Under the pieces are notes generated by a model. The model made no database searches. It was not told the origin of the DNA and was given only the letters and a program-made list of their open reading frames with translations. This document shows positions 1-5,445 of a DNA stretch of 6,674 bases, piece by piece (within the stretch, counting starts at the first letter, position 1; each line of letters starts with the position of its first letter). Made by a program: the position numbers and the translations under genes. This stretch comes from Bacillota bacterium (lineage in GTDB: Bacteria; Bacillota; Clostridia; Oscillospirales; Ruminococcaceae), in the NCBI GenBank assembly GCA_023391005.1, contig JAEWBS010000080.1:1-6674 (forward strand), in the 5' to 3' direction.

Positions 1-23
1 CCACCACCCGATAACATCATGGG

Positions 24-87
24 AAGCCGTAACGCGCGGCTTGCGACGTAACCGCCGGGTACACACAAGTATTAGGAGGAACGAACC
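24..87 (+). promoter_or_regulatory. Conserved 5' leader with hairpin and RBS, copy 1
   Basis: This is the untranslated leader of the first secreted-protein gene. A hairpin at 24-42 pairs aagccg (24-29) with cggctt (37-42). It is followed by a block that ends in AGGAGG at 74-79, 8 bases before the ATG. The same arrangement recurs before the second paralog (1827-1889); about 52 of 63 aligned bases match by eye. The hairpin stem is kept while its loop has diverged, and one stem pair changes from C-G here to T-G in copy 2, so pairing is preserved. I do not recognise a known riboswitch class. Similarity continues upstream to base 1, so the leader probably begins outside the window. The promoter is not visible. 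Confidence 0.5.
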
Positions 88-1086
88 ATGAAGAAAACTC
101 TCGCGCTCGGTCTTGCTACCGCAATGATCATGAGCATGGGTGCGACGGTCTTAGCAAAGACTGACGACTCCCTCTACCCCGTCGGCGCCATCAGCGACTC
201 CGCTTATCTCTACGACAGCGATACGTCTGCCGTTGACCTGTCCAAGTCTGTTGAGAGCGTTGCCTACGGCAAAACCGTTTACTACCCGCTGCTTAACAAG
301 GTCGAAAATCCCGAGACCCCCTATGTCTACGAGTCCGACGCTGTTTCCGGCATCAAGGTCAAGTCTTCTTGGGACATGAACGGCAAGCTGGTCAAGGGCG
401 TTGAGGTGGCTAAGAAGAAGGTCACCGGCGAAGCTCAGAAGTACATCTACTTTGTGGCTGTTACCCTGGCCGAGTCGAACAGCACCTCTTCGGTCGACGT
501 TGTCGGTACCGTTGAGATGCGCAAGTCCGGCAGCTTTGACTACGAAGACATGAAGCTTGACATCAACCTTGAAGTTGCTTATCCCATTGCGAACGACACC
601 ATCATCACCGAAGATCCCCAGCTCTTCAAAGAGGGCGCAGGCTTTGTTGGCGATTCTGAGGAAGAGTTCTCCTTCGAGTGCGACGAAGACAGCTTCTTCA
701 CCGTTAACACCATTGGCCAGAGCAAGCTTCTGCTCGCCGCCACCACCGATTTCGACTCCAAGATTGCTGACCTCTATCCCGATGCCAACCTGAACTTCTT
801 CTATGGCAACGGCGCGACCTTCAACAAGACTGGCGTTCTGACGCTGGCCGCTGACGAAGGCTCCTACCTGTATCAGCTCAAGGACGACGGCATGGTTCGT
901 GTGAACGCTGAGTACGACGAGTACGATGAGGCTTTCATCATCAAGACCAAGACCCTTGGCAAATACATCATCTCCGACACCGAGCTGAAGATTGTCAACA
1001 TCCCCACCGATAATGGCAACAACGGCAATTCGGGCAATGGCGGTACCGTTACCCCCACCAACCCCGGCACAGGCGCTGCGCTCTAA
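88..1086 (+). CDS. Secreted protein of unknown family with C-terminal NPGTGAAL motif (paralog A)
   Basis: I do not recognise this family. The 332-aa product has a clear Sec signal peptide: a Lys pair at 2-3, a hydrophobic core at about 5-22, and likely cleavage after Ala23 (V-L-A). The mature body (about 24-305) is acidic, rich in Asp, Tyr and Thr, and probably mostly beta. It contains a single Cys at 198 (F-E-C-D). The tail (about 306-322) is rich in Asn, Gly and Thr, and the protein ends N-P-G-T-G-A-A-L. That ending resembles the cores of sortase-type NPxTG signals, but no hydrophobic segment or basic tail follows it. The start is fixed by AGGAGG at 74-79 with 8-base spacing and by the signal peptide beginning at this Met. 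The gene stands alone, with a terminator 45 bases past its stop. A second paralog (1890-3341) shares almost the whole sequence except for a large insertion. A surface or extracellular role is inferred from the signal peptide only. Confidence 0.85.
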   Translation: MKKTLALGLATAMIMSMGATVLAKTDDSLYPVGAISDSAYLYDSDTSAVDLSKSVESVAYGKTVYYPLLNKVENPETPYVYESDAVSGIKVKSSWDMNGKLVKGVEVAKKKVTGEAQKYIYFVAVTLAESNSTSSVDVVGTVEMRKSGSFDYEDMKLDINLEVAYPIANDTIITEDPQLFKEGAGFVGDSEEEFSFECDEDSFFTVNTIGQSKLLLAATTDFDSKIADLYPDANLNFFYGNGATFNKTGVLTLAADEGSYLYQLKDDGMVRVNAEYDEYDEAFIIKTKTLGKYIISDTELKIVNIPTDNGNNGNSGNGGTVTPTNPGTGAAL

Positions 1087-1131
1087 TTAAAGTGCATTCT
1101 CTGTAACGAACATTATCAGATATGACATAAA

Positions 1132-1174
1132 GCCGAGGGCAAAGGATTTTCATCCTTTGCCCTCGGCCTTTTTT
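1132..1174 (+). terminator. Rho-independent terminator after paralog A
   Basis: A perfect 16-bp stem (1132-1147 with 1152-1167) encloses a 4-base loop and is followed by six T at 1169-1174. It starts 45 bases after the stop codon of the first secreted-protein gene, so that gene is monocistronic. The stem sequence (gccgaggg..aaggat) is nearly the same as in the terminator after the second paralog, so terminator and gene were duplicated together. Confidence 0.9.
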
Positions 1175-1291
1175 ATTTATCGTGACCGCTTTAAATTGCA
1201 TGCCCATTAAAATAGCATACCATGAACGCAAGTGGATGGTCTAATCGGCCGTCGCCGCAGGTGGGTCATTTTATATTATTATACGTCATCC

Positions 1292-1322
1292 GCACGGCGG
1301 CGCAATGGAAGCGCCGCCGTGC
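1292..1322. repeat. 12-bp perfect inverted repeat (strong hairpin)
   Basis: The arms gcacggcggcgc (1292-1303) and gcgccgccgtgc (1311-1322) are perfectly complementary around a 7-base loop. No T run follows on either strand, so it is not a typical intrinsic terminator. It could be part of a dispersed intergenic repeat or a structural barrier; its function is unknown. Confidence 0.7.
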
Positions 1323-1346
1323 CCTAAGAGGCCGAACAATATAATT

Positions 1347-1400
1347 GGCGCGCATAATCACGTAACAAGTCTGGATGCGCGCCCACTGACGTCGAGTGGG
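1347..1400. repeat. Two adjoining inverted repeats
   Basis: The first pair is ggcgcgcat (1347-1355) with atgcgcgcc (1375-1383), a perfect 9-bp stem around 19 bases. It abuts a second pair, cccact (1382-1387) with agtggg (1395-1400); the two share two bases. Together with the hairpin at 1292-1322 they form a structured GC-rich block. No T tracts are present and the role is unknown. Confidence 0.5.
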
Positions 1401-1451
1401 ACGGTAACATCCTCACGTGGGGCATATAGCCAACAACCGTATTCTTTAAGT

Positions 1452-1520
1452 CCCCTCAGGGGGTTTGGGGGTGAAAGCCCCCTTGGTCCCCTCTGGGGGC
1501 CAGGGGGTTGGGGGTGGGGG
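1452..1520. repeat. G/C-run block with four consecutive G5 tracts (possible G-quadruplex)
   Basis: The + strand has G5 runs at 1459-1463, 1467-1471, 1495-1499, 1503-1507, 1510-1514 and 1516-1520. The last four are separated by only 3, 2 and 1 bases, which fits the G-quadruplex pattern. C runs at 1452-1455, 1478-1482 and 1488-1491 allow competing hairpins, for example ggggg(1467-1471)/ccccc(1478-1482), or a longer interrupted stem across 1478-1507. The pattern looks like a dispersed repeat rather than coding sequence. Whether it folds or acts on transcription of the downstream gene is inference. Confidence 0.6.
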
Positions 1521-1638
1521 CGTTCCTGCGCGCCAGCGCAAAACAACTTTTGCCGTTTAGCAGGGATACCAGCATGGCTCAAAAAAGTATATAACCGGCG
1601 CAGGCCGTCCGGCATCTGTCATACAGTCAACAGCTTTC

Positions 1639-1666
1639 TTGAAAATTTTAACACGGAAATTATTTT
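1639..1666 (+). promoter_or_regulatory. Weak candidate promoter for paralog B
   Basis: TTGAAA at 1639-1644 is followed after 16 bases by TATTTT at 1661-1666 in an AT-rich stretch. The -35 matches consensus well and the -10 poorly. It would give a leader of about 215 bases before the ATG at 1890. An AATAAT at 1683-1688 is an alternative -10 without a good -35. This is a tentative call. Confidence 0.25.
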
Positions 1667-1826
1667 AGCATTATCTCACTTTAATAATGCCAAAAAGAAC
1701 ATGGCAACAAAAGCAGATAAATCATACCACTAAATATTTGAACGCATTTCCTGCGTGAGCGGCAGAAAGAACCAGAGGCCAAGCGCCCTGATATTTTTGC
1801 TGCCGCCGCCCAATGACATCTTAGCA

Positions 1827-1889
1827 AAGTCGCGTACCGCGGCTTGTGACATAACCACCGGGAACAAACAAGTATTAGGAGGAACGACC
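1827..1889 (+). promoter_or_regulatory. Conserved 5' leader with hairpin and RBS, copy 2
   Basis: This matches the leader of the first paralog. The hairpin here is a full 8-bp stem, aagtcgcg (1827-1834) with cgcggctt (1838-1845), around a 3-base loop. A block shared with copy 1 follows and ends in AGGAGG at 1877-1882, 7 bases before the ATG. Similarity continues upstream to about 1805. Loop bases differ between copies while stem pairing is retained, which suggests an RNA element or a conserved protein-binding site; I cannot assign it to a known class. Confidence 0.5.
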
Positions 1890-3341
1890 ATGAAGAGAAT
1901 TCTTGCGCTCGGCCTTGCAACCGCAATGGCGCTGAGCATGGGCGCGACGGTTTTGGCCAAGAGTGACGACGCCCTTTATCCGGTTGGCTCGATCAGCGAG
2001 TCGGCCTACCTCTACGACAGCGACAAATCGGCTGTTGATCTCTCAAAGCCGGTTGAAAGCGTCGCGTACGGTAAAACGCTGTATTATCCGCTGCTCAACA
2101 ATGCTAGCGCGGACTCAAGCGCCGCCATCGCCGCCGCCGAGGCTGCGCTTGCGGCCAAGCAGGCCGACCTGACCGCCGCCAACACAGCCTATAGCGCCGC
2201 TGCGGAAAACGCTTCCGCCAAGGCCGCGGCGCTTGAGGCTGCCACCGCTGCAAAGCAGAAGGCGCAGGCTGTGCTCGACGCCGCCACCGCCTGGAATGAC
2301 GGCGCCGGCGACGAGGCCGCTTATGTTGCCGCTCTCGCCGCTTTTGACGCCGAGGCGGTTCCCGCCGACAACGCCGCCGATGCTGTAACGGCCGCCACCA
2401 CCCTTTCCGGTGATGCAAACGCCGCTTACACCGCCGCCGAAACCGCCGCCAACGAGGCCAGCGCGCTTGTCGCCTCGGCCGGGGCCGCCGTCACCGCCGC
2501 CAGCGCGGCTGTTGCCGAGGCGCAGGCAAACCTTGACACCGTCAAGGATACTTCGTTTGGCTACGTCTACGAGGCCGACGCCGCTTCGGGCATTAAGGTC
2601 AAGTCCTCATGGGACATGAACGGTAAACTGGTCAAAAGCGTTGAAGTGACCAAGAAGAAGGTCACCGGCGAGACCCTGCCCCAGAAGTATATCTATTTCC
2701 TGGCCGTCACACTGGCGGGCGGCACCAGCACCGCTTCGGTCGATGTTGTCGGCACCGTCGAGCTGCGCAAGTCCGGCAGCTTTGATTACAAGGATATGCA
2801 GCTTGATGTAAATGTCGAGGTTGCCTTCCCTGTCGCGGATGACACCGTCATCACCGAAGATCTCCAGCTCTTCAAAGAGGGCGCGGGCTTTGTGGGCGAC
2901 TCGGAGGAGGAGTTCACCTTTGAGTGTGACGACAACAGCTTCTTCACCGTCAACACCGTCGGCCAGAGCAAGCTGCTGCTCTCGGCCAGCTCCGATTTTG
3001 ACGCCAAGATTGCCGATCTCTACCCCAATGCCGACCTGAACTTCTTCTACGGCAACGGCGGCACCTTCAATAAGACCGGTGTTCTGACGCTGGCCGCCGA
3101 CGAAGGCTCCTACCTCTATCAGCTCAAAGACGACGGCACCATGGTGCGTCTGAACGCCGAGTATGACAAGTATGACGAGGCCTTTATCATCAAGACCAAG
3201 ACGCTTGGCAAATACATCATCTCCGACACCGCGCTGAAGATTGTCAATGCACCCGGCAGCGGCAATAACGGCAACAGCAACAACGGCGGTTCGGGCAACA
3301 ACGGCGGTACCGCCAACCCCAACACCGGCGCGGCACTCTAA
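1890..3341 (+). CDS. Secreted paralog B with large Ala-rich helical insertion and C-terminal NPNTGAAL
   Basis: This 483-aa protein belongs to the same unrecognised family as the gene at 88-1086. It has a signal peptide (1-23, ending V-L-A), the shared N-terminal segment (24-70), an inserted Ala-rich region (about 72-218), and the shared body (about 225-453). The single body Cys is conserved at 346 (F-E-C-D). An Asn/Gly/Ser tail then leads to N-P-N-T-G-A-A-L at the end. As in paralog A there is no hydrophobic anchor after the motif. The open frame extends upstream to 1755, but the start at 1890 is chosen because AGGAGG lies 7 bases before it, the signal peptide starts there, and it matches the start of paralog A. 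Body identity to paralog A is high, with many silent third-position differences, which indicates an old duplication under purifying selection. The product is presumably extracellular or surface-bound; the function is unknown. Confidence 0.87.
   Translation: MKRILALGLATAMALSMGATVLAKSDDALYPVGSISESAYLYDSDKSAVDLSKPVESVAYGKTLYYPLLNNASADSSAAIAAAEAALAAKQADLTAANTAYSAAAENASAKAAALEAATAAKQKAQAVLDAATAWNDGAGDEAAYVAALAAFDAEAVPADNAADAVTAATTLSGDANAAYTAAETAANEASALVASAGAAVTAASAAVAEAQANLDTVKDTSFGYVYEADAASGIKVKSSWDMNGKLVKSVEVTKKKVTGETLPQKYIYFLAVTLAGGTSTASVDVVGTVELRKSGSFDYKDMQLDVNVEVAFPVADDTVITEDLQLFKEGAGFVGDSEEEFTFECDDNSFFTVNTVGQSKLLLSASSDFDAKIADLYPNADLNFFYGNGGTFNKTGVLTLAADEGSYLYQLKDDGTMVRLNAEYDKYDEAFIIKTKTLGKYIISDTALKIVNAPGSGNNGNSNNGGSGNNGGTANPNTGAAL
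2103..2543 (+). other. In-frame Ala-rich helical/coiled-coil insertion in paralog B
   Basis: About 441 bases (residues 72-218) have no counterpart in paralog A, where the flanking segments YYPLLN and YVYE are separated by only 8 residues. By hand count about 67 of 147 residues are Ala, with regularly spaced Glu, Lys, Gln and Asp and few Gly or Pro, as expected for long amphipathic helices. Breaks near N136-G140, V157-D160 and S173-G174 suggest several antiparallel helices. The DNA is dominated by GCC and other GC-rich alanine codons, making it more GC-rich than the flanks. A stalk, spacer or self-assembly module is possible. I do not recognise a specific domain. Confidence 0.75.
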
Positions 3342-3384
3342 TCAAGGCACACTTTTTTAAAACGATCAGCTTGTATGGCATAAA

Positions 3385-3422
3385 GCCGAGGGGCGAAGGA
3401 TTAAAATCCTTCGCCCCTCGGC
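3385..3422. terminator. Bidirectional hairpin terminator between paralog B and the thioredoxin-rhodanese gene
   Basis: A perfect 17-bp stem (3385-3401 with 3406-3422) encloses a 4-base loop. It lies between convergent genes, 43 bases after the + strand stop and 18 bases past the - strand stop. The T tract is weak on the + strand (cttctatt) and only three T long on the - strand. The stem closely resembles the terminator at 1132-1167, including the preceding cataaa, so it is part of the duplicated unit. Confidence 0.75.
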
Positions 3423-3440
3423 GCTTCTATTCGTTTTGCG

Positions 3441-4424
3441 CTACCCCTGTGTGGTCTCATACGGCCAGTCGATGATACCGCCGATGTCGTAAACGTGGTT
3501 ATAACCCATTTCGACAAGCTTTCTCGCGGCGGCCTCACTGCGTCTGCCGCTGCGGCAGTAGACAAAAATGACCTGCCGCTTATCCGGCAACTCGGCCTCG
3601 GCACGTTGTGCGAGCTCATAATCGGGGATCAGCACCGACCCGGGGATACGTTTCTCCCGATACTCCTCTTCGGTGCGCACATCAAGCAGGACATAGGTGC
3701 TGTCCTCCGTCTGGGCAAATTCACCCATCATCTGCTTGGCGTTTTCAGCACTCATTTTAGTATAGACCGGCTCCATCGTGCACCAGCTCACATTCTTCTG
3801 GGGAATAACCTGATCGGCGTCCTGCTCCTGCGCAAGCTGTATGCCGCGCCGCAGCGCTTCTTCGTCGATCATACCGCCCGCCCGGGCCGCGAGGTTGCCG
3901 TTGCGGTCGATGAAATAGGTGGTCGGAAAGCCGGTAACGCCATAAACATTGGTGCCTTGCAGGCCCTGATCATCAAAATAAACCGGGAAGGAATAACCCT
4001 TGTCGGCGTAGTGTTTTTCGCCCTTGGCGCGTGTCTCTCTCGCGCCGTCAGTCACGTTGAGCATCACAAAGGTGACGTCGTCGCCAAGCTCCTTATAGAC
4101 GGTATCAAAATCCGGCATTTCCTGCACGCAGAAGCCGCACCAGCTTGCCCAGAAGTTGAGCACGATCGGCTTGCCTTTGAGGCTGTCCAACGTCAGCGTG
4201 TTGCCCGCCAGATCGGTCATCGTAAAGTCGGGTGCCGCCGTGCGCTCGGGCTTTTGGTCCGTCTGCCCGCCCTCGGACGACGTGGAATCGGCCTGTGAAG
4301 AGGCTGCCGGCTGTAAATTATCGTTTAAATAGTTTTGTCCCAACGTTCCATAACCCCAATAGGCCACCGCAATTATGCCGCAGAGCAGCAGAACGGTGAG
4401 GCCCAGTTTTTTATTTTGTGTCAT
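3441..4424 (-). CDS. Membrane-anchored TlpA/ResA-like thioredoxin fused to a rhodanese domain
   Basis: This 327-aa, two-domain extracytoplasmic redox protein has an N-terminal transmembrane anchor (about 7-25) and a Ser/Gln/Asp/Glu-rich linker (about 38-62). A TlpA-type thioredoxin domain follows (about 63-200), with active site W-C-G-F-C at 95-99 and the cis-Pro loop G-F-P-T at 165-168. A rhodanese domain (about 216-325) has the D-V-R motif at 248-250 and active loop C-R-S-G-R-R at 290-295, so the catalytic Cys is present. C15 in the anchor is preceded by LLL and is not a good lipobox. Proteins of this class reduce disulfides outside the membrane using electrons from CcdA; rhodaneses carry persulfide sulfur. 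The start is supported by AAGGGG at 4432-4437 with about 7-base spacing. It lies 30 bases downstream of ccdA in the same operon. An extra Cys (215) sits at the domain boundary. Physiological substrates are not deducible. Confidence 0.92.
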   Translation of the reverse strand: MTQNKKLGLTVLLLCGIIAVAYWGYGTLGQNYLNDNLQPAASSQADSTSSEGGQTDQKPERTAAPDFTMTDLAGNTLTLDSLKGKPIVLNFWASWCGFCVQEMPDFDTVYKELGDDVTFVMLNVTDGARETRAKGEKHYADKGYSFPVYFDDQGLQGTNVYGVTGFPTTYFIDRNGNLAARAGGMIDEEALRRGIQLAQEQDADQVIPQKNVSWCTMEPVYTKMSAENAKQMMGEFAQTEDSTYVLLDVRTEEEYREKRIPGSVLIPDYELAQRAEAELPDKRQVIFVYCRSGRRSEAAARKLVEMGYNHVYDIGGIIDWPYETTQG

Positions 4425-4454
4425 TATAATGCCCCTTTCTGTTGTTCCGTATTA

Positions 4455-5126
4455 TTATAGGCTCAACAGGGCGAGCAGCCGCCCCATTTGGCCGGTCATC
4501 ATCAAAACGCCCATCGCGACCAATAGTAGACCCGACACGGTGTTGATGATATTATAATGCGATTTAATCCAATTAAAACTGCCCTGCAGCTGTTTAAGCA
4601 GCAGCGCCGCGAGTAAAAACGGCACGCCCAGACCCAGCGAGTAGCAAAGCAGCATCAAAACACCGCCAAGAGCCGAGCCCTGCTGAGAAGCCAGCATGAG
4701 CGCCGAACCCAGAAACGCACCCACGCAGGGCGTCCACCCGACCGAAAAGACCACACCAAATAAAAAAGCCGAAAAAAAGCCCTGCGATGTTGCCGCGGCG
4801 TTGTGCCGCACAACCTGATTTAAAACACTAATTTTTAAAACGCCAAGATAATTTAAACCGAACAGCACGACTACCGCGCCGGTGATCAGATTGACTATGA
4901 CGGTGTGGCGGCTCAACAGCCCGCCCAGCGTACCCGCAAACGCACCCAGCGCAATAAACACCACTGTAAATCCCGCGATGAAGCCCAGCGCCCCTTTAAG
5001 CGTTTTGCGCGCATCCCCTTCACCGTTCTGCCCGGCGAAATAGGAGATATACACCGGCAGCAGCGGCAGCAGGCAGGGCGAAATAAAGGTGATGATGCCC
5101 TCAAGAAACGATAGCAGATATCGCAT
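4455..5126 (-). CDS. ccdA: CcdA-type cytochrome c biogenesis / thiol-disulfide transmembrane electron carrier
   Basis: This 223-aa integral membrane protein has about six hydrophobic helices, the usual length and layout for CcdA (the DsbD beta-domain family). The two family signatures are present: S-P-C-L-L-P at 16-21 and G-W-T-P-C-V-G at 130-136. The paired redox cysteines are therefore C18 and C134, each next to a proline. CcdA takes electrons from cytoplasmic thioredoxin and passes them to extracytoplasmic thioredoxin-like proteins. The next gene (3441-4424), 30 bases away, encodes such a partner with a CxxC motif, so the two very likely work together. The start is fixed by GGGAGGAG at 5131-5138. 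No haem-handling genes are seen here, so a role in general extracytoplasmic thiol reduction is as likely as cytochrome c maturation. Confidence 0.93.
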   Translation of the reverse strand: MRYLLSFLEGIITFISPCLLPLLPVYISYFAGQNGEGDARKTLKGALGFIAGFTVVFIALGAFAGTLGGLLSRHTVIVNLITGAVVVLFGLNYLGVLKISVLNQVVRHNAAATSQGFFSAFLFGVVFSVGWTPCVGAFLGSALMLASQQGSALGGVLMLLCYSLGLGVPFLLAALLLKQLQGSFNWIKSHYNIINTVSGLLLVAMGVLMMTGQMGRLLALLSL

Positions 5127-5159
5127 GGTGCTCCTCCCTAACTATAAGATATCGTAACC

Positions 5160-5239
5160 GACGCTGATGGCGCATAGCGGCAGCCGCGTATATTGATTTA
5201 TACAAATCATACCATATGAGTATGCTCTATGCCAGCGTC
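5160..5239. repeat. Nested inverted-repeat structure in the ccdA leader
   Basis: The outer arms gacgctg (5160-5166) and cagcgtc (5233-5239) are perfectly complementary. Inside them catag (5173-5177) pairs with ctatg (5227-5231). Near the centre, tgattt (5194-5199) pairs with aaatca (5204-5209), and small hairpins are possible at 5177-5187 and 5213-5224. The structure ends 34 bases before the ccdA start codon on the - strand. It may be a folded leader RNA or overlapping operators. It is not a canonical tRNA. Confidence 0.4.
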
Positions 5240-5375
5240 CGGATAAAAGTTTACATTTTTATATAGGTATTCTGACGGCGCGTATCTGCCCTTTGGCTAT
5301 TAAAGTACACGCAAAAGTAGGGCGAATAAAATTGCGCGGCGAGTCTGTAAGGGCGGATGAAAATATTTCTCGCCC

Positions 5376-5404
5376 TTTACTGTTGGGGCACGGTATGCTA
5401 TGAT
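5376..5404 (+). promoter_or_regulatory. Sigma-A-type promoter for the TtcA-like gene
   Basis: TTTACT at 5376-5381, a 17-base spacer, and TATGAT at 5399-5404 with an extended -10 TGC immediately upstream (5396-5398). Transcription would start near 5411. An inverted repeat (aagggcg 5349-5355 with cgccctt 5371-5377) overlaps the first bases of the -35 and could be an operator; that part is inference. Confidence 0.6.
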
Positions 5405-5445
5405 ATCCCTATTAAAATAATAGGTTTATGAGACACGAGGATGAA

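Larger units (their letters stand above)
1175..1826. other. Long non-coding intergenic region between the two paralogs
   Basis: About 650 bases with no convincing gene. The left part (1175-1290) is AT-rich and featureless apart from a TA-rich run at about 1270-1283. The centre (1292-1520) is a series of hairpins and G/C runs described separately. The right part (1621-1760) is AT-rich again and is the likely promoter region of the second paralog. Open frames crossing the centre translate G/C runs into Pro/Gly/Trp-rich low-complexity peptide, have no good ribosome-binding site and resemble no family I know. The mosaic of AT-rich flanks and a GC-rich structured core is consistent with an inserted dispersed repeat, but no terminal duplication could be identified. 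Confidence 0.6.
5127..5427. other. Divergent intergenic region between ccdA and the TtcA-like gene
   Basis: About 300 bases without a gene. It must hold promoters for both directions. A good + strand promoter is present at 5376-5404. On the - strand several AT-rich -10-like sequences exist (for example around 5257-5266), but none has a convincing -35. The ccdA side carries a nested inverted repeat (5160-5239). The other side has an imperfect direct repeat, agggcgaataaaat (5319-5332) and agggcggatgaaaat (5350-5364). Confidence 0.6.

Noticed and set aside
1..87. Cyclic-di-GMP or other known riboswitch in the paralog leader
   Set aside because: The GCAAAG and ACCGCCGGG fragments recall parts of known motifs, but the required cores are absent or in the wrong order in both leaders.
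1292..1322. Intrinsic terminator
   Set aside because: The stem is strong, but no T run follows on either strand and no gene ends nearby beyond the better terminator at 1132-1174.
1305..1733. 142-codon + strand open frame between the paralogs
   Set aside because: It runs through hairpins and G/C runs, giving a low-complexity Pro/Gly/Trp-rich peptide. It has no good ribosome-binding site, and its first codons lie in the loop of a 12-bp inverted repeat. It overlaps an equally long open frame on the other strand.
1755..1889. N-terminal extension of paralog B to an upstream start
   Set aside because: The 45 extra codons would bury the signal peptide and cover the conserved leader. The ATG at 1890 has an AGGAGG at correct spacing and matches the start of paralog A.
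2104..2418. 104-codon - strand open frame, Arg/Pro-rich
   Set aside because: It is the antisense shadow of the Ala-rich GCC-codon segment of paralog B, has a composition atypical of proteins, and lacks a ribosome-binding site.
3495..4298. 267-codon + strand open frame
   Set aside because: It lies entirely antisense to the thioredoxin-rhodanese gene, whose domains and catalytic motifs are unambiguous on the - strand.
5160..5239. tRNA-like gene
   Set aside because: The outer 7-bp stem resembles an acceptor stem, but neither strand has a T-loop TTCRA motif, a proper anticodon arm or correct arm spacing.
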